DNA of 35,479 nucleotides from Desulfovibrio sp. X2 (GTDB lineage Bacteria; Desulfobacterota; Desulfovibrionia; Desulfovibrionales; Desulfovibrionaceae), in the NCBI RefSeq assembly GCF_000422205.1, contig NZ_ATHV01000008.1, forward strand, positions 1 to 35,479, read 5' to 3'. The translations under genes were made by a program, and so were the position numbers. Each line of letters starts with the position of its first letter. Position 1 is the stretch's first letter. The notes beneath the pieces were generated by a model. It was not told the origin of the DNA and did not search any database. It saw only the letters and a program-made list of their open reading frames with translations. Shown one piece after another: positions 6,945 to 15,973 of this stretch.

Positions 6945-7781
6945 TCAGGCGCGGCGCGGCCCGAGCACGGCCAGGGCGATGCCGCCGAGCACGGCGGCCG
7001 AGGAGAGGGCGAGGCGCAGGGTGACGGCCTCGCCCAGGAGGAGCGCGCCGCCCGCCGCGGCGATGACCGGCACGGAGAGCTGCACCGCCGCGGCCCGGGT
7101 GGCGGAGAGATGGGGCAGCACGGCGTACCACAGGGCGTAGCCGAGCCCCGAGGCCAGGGCGCCCGAGGCCACGGCCAGGACGAGCCCGGCCGGGTCCATG
7201 GCCACGCGCGGCGTGGCTGCGGCCATGACGGCGAGCAGGGCGGCGGCCGGGGGCAGGGCGCGGATGAAGTTGCCCGCGGTGTCGGCCGCGGGATCGCCGC
7301 GGCCCCGGCCGAGGAGCGAGTAGACGCCCCAGGCCGCGCCCGCGGCGAGCATGAGCATGGCCCCGGCCAGGGGCGGCGCCTCGAGCCCGGGCAGGAGGAG
7401 GCAGACGAGCCCGGCGAAGGCCAGGGCCAGACCCAGGGCCTGGCGGGCGGCGAGCCGTTCGCCGTGCAGCAGGCCGTAGCCGACCATGGTGGCCTGCACC
7501 GCGGCGAAGAGCAGCAGGGCGCCGACCGAGGCGGGCAGGGCGAGGTAGGCGAAGGAGAAGCCCGCGGCGTAGACGAACAGCGCGCAGGCCGCGGGCCGGC
7601 TGCCGCGGCGCCGCGCGGGCGTCGCGGCCGGGCCGTCGGCGCGGGCGCCACGGAGCTTCAGCACCAGCCACAGCGCCAGGGCCGCGGAGGCGATGCGCAC
7701 GGCGGTGAAGCTCGCGGCGTCGCAGTGCGCGGCGCGCAGGGCCTCGCGGCAGAGCAGCGAGTTGGCCGCGAAGGCGAGCAT
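6945..7781 (-). CDS. EamA/DMT-family transporter
   Basis: This 278-residue protein has about ten hydrophobic helices arranged as two EamA repeats; the second repeat carries GAMLMLAAGAAWGVYSLLGR and ends in EAVTLRLALSSAAVLGGIAL. It is an inner-membrane drug/metabolite-type exporter of unknown substrate. The ATG at 7781 is the first standard start in the frame but lacks a Shine-Dalgarno and falls in the middle of predicted helix 1. The frame stays open upstream (…RAGRLAALTALT-M…) and completes that helix, overlapping the end of the ABM gene. The true start may be a non-standard codon or need translational coupling. Confidence 0.8.
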   Translation of the reverse strand: MLAFAANSLLCREALRAAHCDAASFTAVRIASAALALWLVLKLRGARADGPAATPARRRGSRPAACALFVYAAGFSFAYLALPASVGALLLFAAVQATMVGYGLLHGERLAARQALGLALAFAGLVCLLLPGLEAPPLAGAMLMLAAGAAWGVYSLLGRGRGDPAADTAGNFIRALPPAAALLAVMAAATPRVAMDPAGLVLAVASGALASGLGYALWYAVLPHLSATRAAAVQLSVPVIAAAGGALLLGEAVTLRLALSSAAVLGGIALAVLGPRRA

Positions 7782-7845
7782 GGTCAGGGCCGTGAGGGCG
7801 GCGAGCCTGCCCGCGCGCGTGGCCCTTTCCGCTGGGCGCGGCCCG

Positions 7846-8157
7846 TCAGTCCTCTTCAGGGTAGCCCCGGGCGACGTGGTAGAGGGCGGGGTAGTGGGGG
7901 AAGACGTCCATGTAGGGGCCGACGAGGGTCATGAAATCCTCGGCCGCCACCGCCTTCTGGAAATGGTCGGCCGACTCCCACTCGGTCATGTTGACGAAGC
8001 CGAAGCGCGCGCCGTGCGCCACGGCCCGGTGCAGCCTGGTGGAGAGAAATCCCGGCTGGCGGCGCAAGTAGGCCGCGGCCTTCTCCCAGAACGCCAGGAA
8101 CTCGCCCTCCTGCCCCTCGGGCACCTCGAAGGGATTGATCAGGGTCACGTGCGACAT
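7846..8157 (-). CDS. Antibiotic biosynthesis monooxygenase (ABM) fold protein
   Basis: The product is 103 residues, a single dimeric alpha/beta-barrel domain. The pattern INPFEVPEGQEGEFLAFWEK, then AYLRRQPGFLSTRLHRAV and GFVNMTEWESADHFQKAV, is typical of ABM/HmoA-like proteins. Family members include cofactor-free monooxygenases and heme-degrading enzymes; the substrate here is unknown. The ATG at 8157 has AAGGAGA 8 bases upstream. Its 3' end abuts the EamA gene on the same strand, and the two may be co-transcribed. Confidence 0.87.
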   Translation of the reverse strand: MSHVTLINPFEVPEGQEGEFLAFWEKAAAYLRRQPGFLSTRLHRAVAHGARFGFVNMTEWESADHFQKAVAAEDFMTLVGPYMDVFPHYPALYHVARGYPEED

Positions 8158-8187
8158 GCGCGTCTCCTTTTCGGCCGCATTTTCCCC

Positions 8188-8217
8188 AGGATACAGGCTT
8201 CTCGCGGACACGCGCAA
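8188..8217 (-). promoter_or_regulatory. Candidate promoter for the ABM gene
   Basis: On the minus strand TTGCGC, 18 bases, then TATCCT lies about 30 bases before the ribosome site. Both elements are imperfect. Confidence 0.35.
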
Positions 8218-8270
8218 CAATTCTCTCTACTTGGGAAAATGGGGCTGCCGTCTCCCGGCTCTCGGCCATC

Positions 8271-8302
8271 CCCGCGAAACGCGCCGAAAAGTTTTGGAGG
8301 AT
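8271..8302. repeat. Dispersed intergenic repeat, copy B
   Basis: This is the partner of the copy at 4792-4822: CCCGCGAA-n-CGCGCC-n-AAAAGTTTTGG-n-GGATG, then a G-rich run to GGGGATC. Here the G-run leads directly to CCCAAAAGG, with no palindromic element between. Confidence 0.6.
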
Positions 8303-8339
8303 GAGGGGGGAGGGGAGAGGGGATCTTTGCCCAAAAGGA

Positions 8340-8649
8340 ACATCCCGAGCTTCCACCTTCCGTAGATGAAGTACGGAAGCCGAATTTAGCGAAATCATTA
8401 TTTGAAACCTCATTCATTTGAGAAAATTTTCTATTCATTACGGTTTCATCGATCTGATCACTGGTCGATTCATTCACGACTCGTATCAATCGTATCTTGG
8501 AATGGAATCAGTCAGGGCCGCCGGTTTTAATGGTCGATTTCTATCTGCAATCTGCAAAAAGAAAATTTCCCTCGAACAGACGGCATGCTAGATTTTTATC
8601 ATCCGCACTTTTGCGGGATTGGTTAACTTCCAAAACAAGGAGAACGATA
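8340..8649. promoter_or_regulatory. AT-rich leader of the 93-residue protein gene
   Basis: Base composition drops sharply here compared with the very GC-rich surroundings. It contains the perfect palindrome AGAAAATTTTCT (8421-8432) inside a wider inverted repeat GAAACC…GGTTTC, and a hairpin ATCCGC-ACTTTT-GCGGGAT near 8601-8619. A TGCTAGATT stretch (8586-8594) resembles an extended -10. No reading frame is convincing. It looks like a regulated promoter region or an acquired segment. Confidence 0.4.
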
Positions 8650-8931
8650 ATGGCGTATCTTGAAATCACTCTCAAGGTGTCCGAGAGCAACCGCCCGTCT
8701 GCCGCAAAGGTTTATCGCGACTACAAAGAAAGGTTCCTGAAGGAGATCAAGGGCGCGCAGTCCAAGGAACTGCTCATTCGCGACGAAGACGTCCAGGTAC
8801 TGCATGGTTTCGCCGGTGTTGCCGACGCTCAGGCCTACCTCAAAAGCGAACTGTTCAATCAGGGTGTAGTGAAGGCCCTTGCCCCCTACCTCGATGCCGA
8901 GCCGGAGGTGCGCGTTTACGACGTCGCCTAA
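8650..8931 (+). CDS. Small hypothetical protein, possible dimeric alpha/beta barrel
   Basis: This 93-residue soluble protein starts at an ATG 8 bases after AAGGAG. I do not recognise the family with certainty. Secondary structure reads strand (AYLEITLKV), helix (AAKVYRDYKERFLKEIKG), strand (SKELLIRDEDVQVLHGF), helix (DAQAYLKSELFNQGVVKALAPYL), strand (EVRVYDV). That resembles one ABM/dimeric alpha-beta-barrel unit, like its neighbour at 7846. Codon use is less GC-biased than adjacent genes, with TTT, TAT and GTA codons. It is monocistronic, with an AT-rich leader and a strong terminator, suggesting independent and possibly high expression. Confidence 0.85.
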   Translation: MAYLEITLKVSESNRPSAAKVYRDYKERFLKEIKGAQSKELLIRDEDVQVLHGFAGVADAQAYLKSELFNQGVVKALAPYLDAEPEVRVYDVA

Positions 8932-8963
8932 GCCGTCCATCGTCCTCGAGCCTTCTCTCCGTG

Positions 8964-8998
8964 AAGCGCTCCCGGTTTAGTGCCGGGAGCGCTTCTTC
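8964..8998 (+). terminator. Rho-independent terminator of the 93-residue protein gene
   Basis: AAGCGCTCCCGG-TTTAGTG-CCGGGAGCGCTT is a perfect 12-bp stem followed by CTTCC, 33 bases after the stop. The rest of 8999-9330 shows no gene. It holds a CCAAAAGGCCCC remnant resembling the dispersed repeats (about 9189-9225) and a GC-rich hairpin (about 9249-9289). Confidence 0.85.
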
Positions 8999-9330
8999 CG
9001 GTTCCCTTTATTGCTGATGGAGGAACTAGGAGCTGTACCTTCCAACTCTCGGGATGCCGCAAGGTGCTCGGCGGAACTCATTGGTCCTTCTTGTCAGCCC
9101 CGTATAGAGACCGTGGCGGGAGGAAGGAACCCCGACATCCTGAAACGGCAACGGGCAGGCATCACTCGCACACGGGAAGACACACTGGTTCCAAAAGGCC
9201 CCGTTCTCCCTCTTCCCCGCATTTCGTCACGCGCGCACGCCCTCCGGCCCCCTGCCGCGCCGCGCCACACGGCGCGGGCAGGGGGAGGATGAGGCGGCGG
9301 CTTGTCGCCGGGGCAGGGACGCTTTCCGGC

Positions 9331-9630
9331 CTAGAGGCCGTCCAGCCAGTTGTCGAGCCAGTCGGTCGCCGCCGAGGACATCTCGGCCAGGGTGATGCCC
9401 TTGGCCGGGGTGGTGTCCGCGAAGGCGTAGATGGGGGAGTCCTCGTCCTCTGTGCCCGCGTAGCCGCGCCAGAGGGTGTAGAGGGCGAAGTCTTCGTAGT
9501 CTTCCCAGACCACGACCACGCCGCGCTCGGGGCGCCAGGCGAGGATGGGGCCTTTGAGGGCTATCTCGTCCAGGGTGAAGCCGAAGAAGGTGCCGACGCT
9601 CGCGGGTTGGTGGATGAGGATGGTCTGCAT
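9331..9630 (-). CDS. Hypothetical protein
   Basis: This 99-residue acidic, cytosolic protein belongs to no family I recognise. It has an N-terminal strand-rich part (QTILIHQPASVGTFFGFTLD, then ILAWRPERGVVVVWEDYEDF) and a C-terminal helix ending DWLDNWLDGL, with many Trp and aromatic residues and no cysteine. The start is the ATG at 9630, which has AGGAGAG 7 bases upstream; the longer frame from 9660 has no ribosome site. It stands alone on the minus strand. Confidence 0.75.
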   Translation of the reverse strand: MQTILIHQPASVGTFFGFTLDEIALKGPILAWRPERGVVVVWEDYEDFALYTLWRGYAGTEDEDSPIYAFADTTPAKGITLAEMSSAATDWLDNWLDGL

Positions 9631-9709
9631 TGTCCGCTCTCCTGGTTGTGGTTTGCCCAAGGAGGAAAATCGACGCGGTCAGCTTTTCACTCATTACCGC
9701 CTTAGACGC

Positions 9710-9737
9710 CTTGCCGGATGCTTGGCAAGAATTTTTT
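9710..9737 (+). terminator. Short terminator-like hairpin before hemW
   Basis: CTTGCC-GGATGCTT-GGCAAG followed by AATTTTTT has the form of an intrinsic terminator on the + strand. No + strand gene ends just before it, so it may stop read-through into hemW, act as a leader attenuator, or be chance. Confidence 0.45.
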
Positions 9738-9812
9738 CCGGCCGAAGCCGAAAAGTAACGCGGCGCGCCAAGGGGCTTGCCTTCGCCGGGCGGGGGGCTA
9801 GAATGGGCCGGA

Positions 9813-10943
9813 ATGCTGCTTTACGTCCACGTCCCCTTCTGCCGCCGCAAGTGCACCTACTGCGCCTTCGCCTCCCAGGTCCCGGAGGGCGACGACTTCG
9901 CGCTGTGGGAGCGCGCGCTCACGGCCGAGATGGAGCTGTCGTCCAAACGCTTCGGCCGCCCGGTGCTCGAGACCGTCTACTTCGGCGGGGGCACGCCCTC
10001 GCTGCTGCCCGCCTGGCTGTTCGGCTGCGTGGCGGACGCCGTGCGGAAAAACTTCGAGGTCCCCAAGGGCATCGAGTTCACGGTGGAGGCCAACCCGGAG
10101 TCCGCGGACCTGCACACGCTGCAGGACCTCGTCGCGGCCGGGGCCACCCGCCTCTCCCTCGGGGTGCAGAGCTTTGCGGACGACGACCTGCGCCTGCTCG
10201 GGCGGCCGCACACGGGCGAGCAGGCCGTGGCCGCGTACGAGGCGGCGCGGTACGCGGGCTTCCGCAACGTGGGGCTGGACCTCATCTGGGGGCTGCCGGG
10301 CCAGCGCACGGCCACCTGGCTCAGGCAGCTCAAGGTCGCGGCCGAGAAGCTCCGGCCCGAGCACCTTTCCTGCTATTCGCTGACGCCGGAGCCGGGCACG
10401 CCGCTCGCCGCGCTCCTCGAGGGCGGGCAGCTGGCGCTGCCGGGCGAGAACGAGCAGTCGCGCATGTTCATGACCGGCTCGGCCTACCTCGAGGGCCAGG
10501 GCTACCTGCACTACGAAATCTCCAATTTCGCCCGCATGGGCTTCACGAGCAGGCACAACACGGGCTACTGGGAAGGCAAGGACTACCTGGGGCTCGGGCC
10601 GTCCGCGGTGTCCACCGTGGGCGGGAGGCGCTGGGAGAACCCGCGCGGCCTGGCCGCGTGGGCCGAGGAGGCGCTGGCCGGGAAGAGCGGCGCGCGCCCC
10701 GAGGAGCTGGACCGGGCCACGCGGCTGCGCGAGCTGGTGATGCTCTCGCTGCGCACGAGCAAGGGGCTGTCCATGGCCGCCTACCGCGAGCTCTCGGGCC
10801 GCAGCTTCTCCGAGGAGCACGGCGCGCTCCTCCAGGCGCTGCGCCGGCACGGCCTGGTGCGCATAAGCAAGGGCCAGGTGCGGCTCTCGGCCAACGGCAT
10901 GCTGGTCTCGAACCTGATCCTCGAACGGCTCATGGGGACGTGA
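9813..10943 (+). CDS. hemW: Radical SAM family heme chaperone HemW
   Basis: The protein has 376 residues. The radical SAM cysteines are in PFCRRKCTYCAF (C10, C14, C17), the SAM-binding GGGTPS is at 58-63, and the HemW-specific heme-binding motif HNTGYW is at 248-253. The motif and the absence of the HemN N-terminal extension separate HemW from the oxygen-independent coproporphyrinogen oxidase HemN. HemW inserts heme into respiratory enzymes. The C-terminal 90 residues form the usual HemN_C-like winged helix. The chosen ATG begins at the conserved MLLYVHVPFC; a TTG 36 bases upstream is in frame but adds nothing conserved. The ribosome site is weak. Confidence 0.93.
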   Translation: MLLYVHVPFCRRKCTYCAFASQVPEGDDFALWERALTAEMELSSKRFGRPVLETVYFGGGTPSLLPAWLFGCVADAVRKNFEVPKGIEFTVEANPESADLHTLQDLVAAGATRLSLGVQSFADDDLRLLGRPHTGEQAVAAYEAARYAGFRNVGLDLIWGLPGQRTATWLRQLKVAAEKLRPEHLSCYSLTPEPGTPLAALLEGGQLALPGENEQSRMFMTGSAYLEGQGYLHYEISNFARMGFTSRHNTGYWEGKDYLGLGPSAVSTVGGRRWENPRGLAAWAEEALAGKSGARPEELDRATRLRELVMLSLRTSKGLSMAAYRELSGRSFSEEHGALLQALRRHGLVRISKGQVRLSANGMLVSNLILERLMGT

Positions 10944-10978
10944 GGGGGACGTGAGCGGACACGCGAGGGGAACGCGAG
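10936..10978. repeat. Degenerate GGACGTGAG tandem at the hemW 3' end
   Basis: GGACGTGAG occurs at 10936 and 10947, followed by GGACACGCGAG (10957) and GGAACGCGAG (10969), a spacing of about 11 bases. It straddles the hemW stop codon. Confidence 0.45.
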
Positions 10979-11050
10979 CAGGCGGCGCGGCGGTTTTTTC
11001 GTAACGCAAAGGCGATGCAACGTGCCGCCGGACAGGCTATGAACACGATG

Positions 11051-11111
11051 CGTCACGGCACGTCACGACACGTCACGACACGTTTGCGACACGTCTGCGG
11101 CACGTCCGGCG
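11051..11111. repeat. Decamer tandem repeats upstream of corA
   Basis: CGTCACGGCA, CGTCACGACA, CGTCACGACA, CGTTTGCGACA, CGTCTGCGGCA and CGTCCGGCG stand head to tail, each 10-11 bases, immediately before the corA ribosome site. The period matches one DNA helical turn. Confidence 0.7.
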
Positions 11112-11134
11112 CGGGGCGCACACGGGAGGCGGCC

Positions 11135-12118
11135 ATGATCACGATGTACGCGGAGCGGGAGGGCAGATGGCTCGCCGGGAACGTGGAGGCGGACAAGCCC
11201 TTCGCGCTGCCGGACGGGGCCGTGTGGCTGGACATGAGCTCGCCCACCGAGGAGGAGAAGCGGCTCGTGGGCGCGGCGCTCGGCATAGAGATCCCGAGCC
11301 GGGCGGAGATGGAGGAGATCGAGGTCTCGAGCCGCCTGTACCAGGAGGACGGGGCCAGCTTCATGACCGCGAGCATCCTCTCGCGCGTGGAGCAGCACCA
11401 CATCGACGCCTCGGCCATCACCTTCATCCTGGCGGGCAAGTGCCTGGTCACGGTGCGCTTCACCGAGCCCAAGCCCTTTGCCGCGCACGCGGCGCGGCTG
11501 CTCAAGGCGGGCGCGCACTGCGACTCGAGTCCGGACATCCTGCTCGGCCTGCTCGAGACCATCGTGGACCGGCTGGCCGACCTCCTGGAGCTCTCCGCTG
11601 CCGCGGTGGACGCGCTCTCGCACCGGGTCTTCCGCTCCCGGCCCGGGGACGGTCGCGAGGACGTGGACCTCACGGCCACGCTCAAGGACATCGGCATCGA
11701 GGGCGACCACGCCTCCAAGATCCGCGAGTCGCTGGTGAGCATCGGCCGCATGGGCATGTTCCTGGGCCAGGCCACCAACGGGCACATGACCTGCGCGGAC
11801 TTCCGCGACCGGCTCTTCGTGCTCACGCGCGACGTGGGGTCGCTGAGCGACCACGCGGGCTTCGTGGCCAACAAGATCAACTTCCTGCTCGACGCTACCC
11901 TGGGCATGATCAACATCGAGCAGAACGCCATCATAAAGATATTCTCCGTGGTCGCGGTGGTCTTCCTGCCGCCCACGCTCATCGCCAGCATCTACGGCAT
12001 GAACTTCAAGCACATGCCCGAGCTCTCCTCGGAGTTCGGCTACCCGCTGGCCATCGTGCTGATGGTCCTCTCGGCCATCCTGCCCTACGTCTTCTTCAAG
12101 CGGAAGAAGTGGCTCTAG
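11135..12118 (+). CDS. corA: CorA-family magnesium/divalent cation transporter
   Basis: The product has 327 residues. A large cytosolic N-terminal domain (1-265) has the long coiled helix leading to the pore. Two C-terminal membrane helices (about 268-288 and 303-321) flank the family signature YGMNFKHMPE at 287-296, and the protein ends in the basic FFKRKKWL. It forms homopentameric Mg2+ (or Co2+/Ni2+) channels in the inner membrane. The ATG is preceded by GGGAGG; the longer frame from 11015 is made of the tandem repeats and is not coding. After the stop, a hairpin AGCGCC-AAAAGTC-GGCGCT lies at 12168-12186 without a T-run. Confidence 0.94.
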   Translation: MITMYAEREGRWLAGNVEADKPFALPDGAVWLDMSSPTEEEKRLVGAALGIEIPSRAEMEEIEVSSRLYQEDGASFMTASILSRVEQHHIDASAITFILAGKCLVTVRFTEPKPFAAHAARLLKAGAHCDSSPDILLGLLETIVDRLADLLELSAAAVDALSHRVFRSRPGDGREDVDLTATLKDIGIEGDHASKIRESLVSIGRMGMFLGQATNGHMTCADFRDRLFVLTRDVGSLSDHAGFVANKINFLLDATLGMINIEQNAIIKIFSVVAVVFLPPTLIASIYGMNFKHMPELSSEFGYPLAIVLMVLSAILPYVFFKRKKWL

Positions 12119-12189
12119 GGCCGGAAGGCGGCTGCGCCCGGAACAGGGCTTGACGGGGCGGGCGGGAAGCGCCAAAAGTCGGCGCTCCC

Positions 12190-12218
12190 TTGCCAGGGCG
12201 GGCAGGGGATTGTATTGA
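12190..12218 (+). promoter_or_regulatory. Candidate promoter for the Cys-rich secreted protein
   Basis: TTGCCA (5 of 6 to the -35 consensus), 17 bases, then TATTGA. A transcript would have a leader of about 140 bases before the ATG at 12364. Confidence 0.4.
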
Positions 12219-12363
12219 GCGAGGAGCCGGGTCCGGTCCGGCGGCCGGGAGCCGCCGGGATGGAGCCGAGAGCCCGGCGGAGGGCCGCCTCGCGGCCCCG
12301 ACGAATGCCGGACGAACACGCCCGAACGCGCCCGCGCACGGCGGGCGAGCGAGGAAACGTGCC

Positions 12364-12669
12364 ATGAAGAAGCTGCTCCTTGTCCTGGTCCTGCTGGCCG
12401 CGGCCGCGCCCGTCGCGCCCGTTTCGGCGGGCACCTTCTGCCCGAGCTACGGCGTCTCCTGCTACCGCACCCCCAAAGCGGACCCGAGCATGTTCCTGCT
12501 CGAGATCGGCAACAAGGACGGAGACTACATGGGCTCCATCCGGCTGCTTGAGGGCGAGTGCGGCTTCTTCTGCTGCGGCCCGTGCGACGAGTCCAAGCGC
12601 GACGTGGACTGGGACGCGCGGTGCAACAGCCGCTTCGTGGAGTGCCAGGGCCGCTGCAAGGGCTACTAG
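12364..12669 (+). CDS. Small cysteine-rich secreted protein
   Basis: The protein has 101 residues and no family I recognise. A clear signal peptide (MKKLLLVLVLLAAAAPVAP, cleavage probably after VSA) leaves about 79 mature residues with nine cysteines: TFC, VSC, GEC, FFCC, GPC, ARC, VEC and GRC. The odd number and the vicinal pair CC suggest disulfide bonds plus one free thiol, or metal or cofactor binding in the periplasm. It is not a lipoprotein, as there is no lipobox. GAGGAA lies 8 bases before the ATG. It sits between corA and coaX with its own candidate promoter. Confidence 0.82.
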   Translation: MKKLLLVLVLLAAAAPVAPVSAGTFCPSYGVSCYRTPKADPSMFLLEIGNKDGDYMGSIRLLEGECGFFCCGPCDESKRDVDWDARCNSRFVECQGRCKGY

Positions 12670-12747
12670 CCGCCCGGTCCGGGACGCGGTTCCGGACCCG
12701 ACATGCCGACGAGACAGTACGAGACCGCGAGACAGAGACAGACGCAC

Positions 12748-13569
12748 GTGACCAAGGAAGTCCAGCTCAAACGCCCGAGCCTGCTGCTCATCGACGCGGG
12801 CAACACGAACGTGAAGTTCGGCCTGGCAGGGGCCGACGGAGCCATAGAGGCCTATTCCCTGCCCTCGGCCCAGCTTTCCACCGCGGACGCGCTCGGCCTG
12901 TCCGTGGACGGCCTGTGCCGCCACGCGGGGCTCGACCCGCGCGACCTCTCGGCCTGGGTCATCTCCTCGGTGGTGCCGCGCCTCGACCCGCTGCTGCGCG
13001 CCGCGGCCGGGCGCTTCTGCGGCTGCCCGGCGCTCTTCGTGCCCGAGGACGTGCCCCTGCCGCTGGAGAACCGCTACCAGAAGCCCTCCGAGGTCGGGGC
13101 GGACCGGCTGGTGGCGGCTTACGGGGCCGTGCGGCTGCATCCCGCGCCCGGCCACGTGGTCATAGATTTCGGCACGGCCACCACGGTGGACTGCGTCACG
13201 GCCGGGGCGTACCTGGGCGGGCTCATCTGCCCCGGGCTCCTGTCCTCGGCCCAGGCGCTCTCCGGCGGCACGGCCAAGCTGCCCCAGGCCGACTTCCGGG
13301 TGGAAGGGGAGGAGCTGGACCTCGGCACCTCCACGGCCAAGAGCCTGAACCACGGCCTGGTCTTCGGCTTCGCGGCCATGGTCGAGGGGCTTACGGCCCG
13401 GCTGCTGCCGCGCCTGCCCGCGGGCTCCACGGTGGTGGCCACCGGGGGCTTCGCGGAGGTGGTGGCCAAGGTCTGCCCGGCCATCAGGACGGTGCGGCCC
13501 GACCTCATGCTGGAGGGGCTGCGCCTCGCCTATCTGGACAATCCGGCCTTCGCGCCGCGTGAAGAATGA
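12748..13569 (+). CDS. coaX: Type III pantothenate kinase
   Basis: This protein of 273 residues catalyses the first step of coenzyme A synthesis, phosphorylation of pantothenate, in the cytosol. Family motifs are present: DAGNTNVKFG (phosphate-binding loop), SSVVPRL, GADRLVAA (pantothenate site), DFGTATTVD and the late ATGGFAE. A GTG at 12748 was preferred over the ATG at 12703. The 15 codons between them include three AGA arginines, unlike the rest of the gene, and the usual family start is close to LLLIDAGNTN. The ribosome site (GAGACAGA) is weak. Enolase follows 39 bases later, so the two are probably co-transcribed. Confidence 0.93.
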   Translation: MTKEVQLKRPSLLLIDAGNTNVKFGLAGADGAIEAYSLPSAQLSTADALGLSVDGLCRHAGLDPRDLSAWVISSVVPRLDPLLRAAAGRFCGCPALFVPEDVPLPLENRYQKPSEVGADRLVAAYGAVRLHPAPGHVVIDFGTATTVDCVTAGAYLGGLICPGLLSSAQALSGGTAKLPQADFRVEGEELDLGTSTAKSLNHGLVFGFAAMVEGLTARLLPRLPAGSTVVATGGFAEVVAKVCPAIRTVRPDLMLEGLRLAYLDNPAFAPREE

Positions 13570-14940
<1,371 letters not shown>

Positions 14941-14966
14941 GCCGCGCGCCGCATGAATGATCGAAG

Positions 14967-14993
14967 AAGGCCCTGGAAACAGGGCCTTTTTCG
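14967..14993 (+). terminator. Rho-independent terminator of eno
   Basis: AAGGCCCTG-GAAA-CAGGGCCTT runs into TTT C, 26 bases after the enolase stop. Confidence 0.9.
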
Positions 14994-15014
14994 TTTCATC
15001 TCCGCCGTCCGCCC

Positions 15015-15044
15015 TTGACGTCTCCGCGCTTCTCCCTGAAATAT
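15015..15044 (+). promoter_or_regulatory. Candidate promoter for folD
   Basis: TTGACG at 15015-15020 is followed by an AAATAT/GAAATA -10-like element after 17-18 bases. It lies just past the eno terminator, fitting an independent transcription start for folD. Confidence 0.4.
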
Positions 15045-15110
15045 GGGGCGTCCGGCGCGCCGCATGGGGGACGCGCGGGCATTGCCCTCGGGCATCATCA
15101 AGGAGGCGAC

Positions 15111-15971
15111 ATGATTCTACTCGACGGCAAGGCGACCGCTCAGGCCATCCGGTCCGAGCTCGCCGGCGAGGTCGCGGCGCTGGCCGCGGAGCACGGCAGG
15201 GCGCCCGGCCTGGCCGTTGTCCTGGTGGGCGAGGACCCCGCCTCGCAGATATACGTGCGCAACAAGGTCAAGGCCTGCGAGGAGACCGGCATCGTCTCGC
15301 GCAAGCTGACCCCACCGGCGGACATCCGCCAGGAGGACCTCGAGGCCCTGATCCGCGAGCTGAACGAGGACCCGGACATCGACGGCATCCTGGTGCAGCT
15401 GCCCCTGCCCAAGGGGCTCGCGAGCCAGAAGATCCTCGACCTCATCGACCCGGAAAAGGACGTGGACGGCTTCCATCCCGTGAACGTGGGCCGCCTCTCC
15501 ACCGGGCTGCCGAGCCTCATGCCCTGCACGCCCGCGGGCTGCATCGAGCTTCTGCGCCGCTACGGGCTGCCCACGCGGGGCAGGCGCGCCGTGGTCGTGG
15601 GCCGCTCGAACATCGTGGGCAAGCCGCTGGCCATGATGCTCATGCGGCCGGGCGAGTACGGCGACGCCACGGTCACGGTCTGCCACTCGCGCACCGCGGA
15701 CCTGGCGGGCGAGGTCCGCCGCGCGGACTTCGTCTTCGCGGCCATCGGACGCGCGAAGTTCATCACCGCGGACATGGTCAAGGAGGGCGCCGTGGTCGTG
15801 GACGTGGGCATGAACCGCACGGACGAGGGGCTCTTCGGCGACTGCGACTTCGCGGGGATGAAGGACAAGGCGGCGGCCATGACCCCGGTGCCCGGCGGCG
15901 TGGGGCCCATGACCATCGCCATGCTCATGTCCAACACCGTGCAGGCCTACAGGGCGCACGTGGGGAAATAA
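15111..15971 (+). CDS. folD: Bifunctional methylenetetrahydrofolate dehydrogenase/cyclohydrolase
   Basis: The product has 286 residues. It interconverts 5,10-methylene-, methenyl- and 10-formyl-tetrahydrofolate using NADP+. Signatures are [14 protein letters not shown] (catalytic Tyr48 and Lys52), [23 protein letters not shown], the NADP-binding [13 protein letters not shown] and [20 protein letters not shown] sits 5 bases before the ATG; the upstream in-frame extension has no conserved sequence. The PEBP-like gene follows within 3 bases and a STAS gene after that, forming a three-gene unit. Confidence 0.97.
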   Translation: MILLDGKATAQAIRSELAGEVAALAAEHGRAPGLAVVLVGEDPASQIYVRNKVKACEETGIVSRKLTPPADIRQEDLEALIRELNEDPDIDGILVQLPLPKGLASQKILDLIDPEKDVDGFHPVNVGRLSTGLPSLMPCTPAGCIELLRRYGLPTRGRRAVVVGRSNIVGKPLAMMLMRPGEYGDATVTVCHSRTADLAGEVRRADFVFAAIGRAKFITADMVKEGAVVVDVGMNRTDEGLFGDCDFAGMKDKAAAMTPVPGGVGPMTIAMLMSNTVQAYRAHVGK

Positions 15972-15973
15972 TC

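Noticed and set aside
5141-7024. + strand frame of 627 codons across the fluoride operon
   Set aside because: It runs antisense through the DUF190-CBS gene, crcB, the terminator and the riboswitch, and has no recognisable domain.
11051-11111. CRISPR array
   Set aside because: The units are only 10-11 bases with no spacers and there are no cas genes.
12703-12747. Longer coaX start at ATG 12703
   Set aside because: The extra codons use rare AGA arginines and lack a ribosome site, and they precede the conserved family N-terminus.
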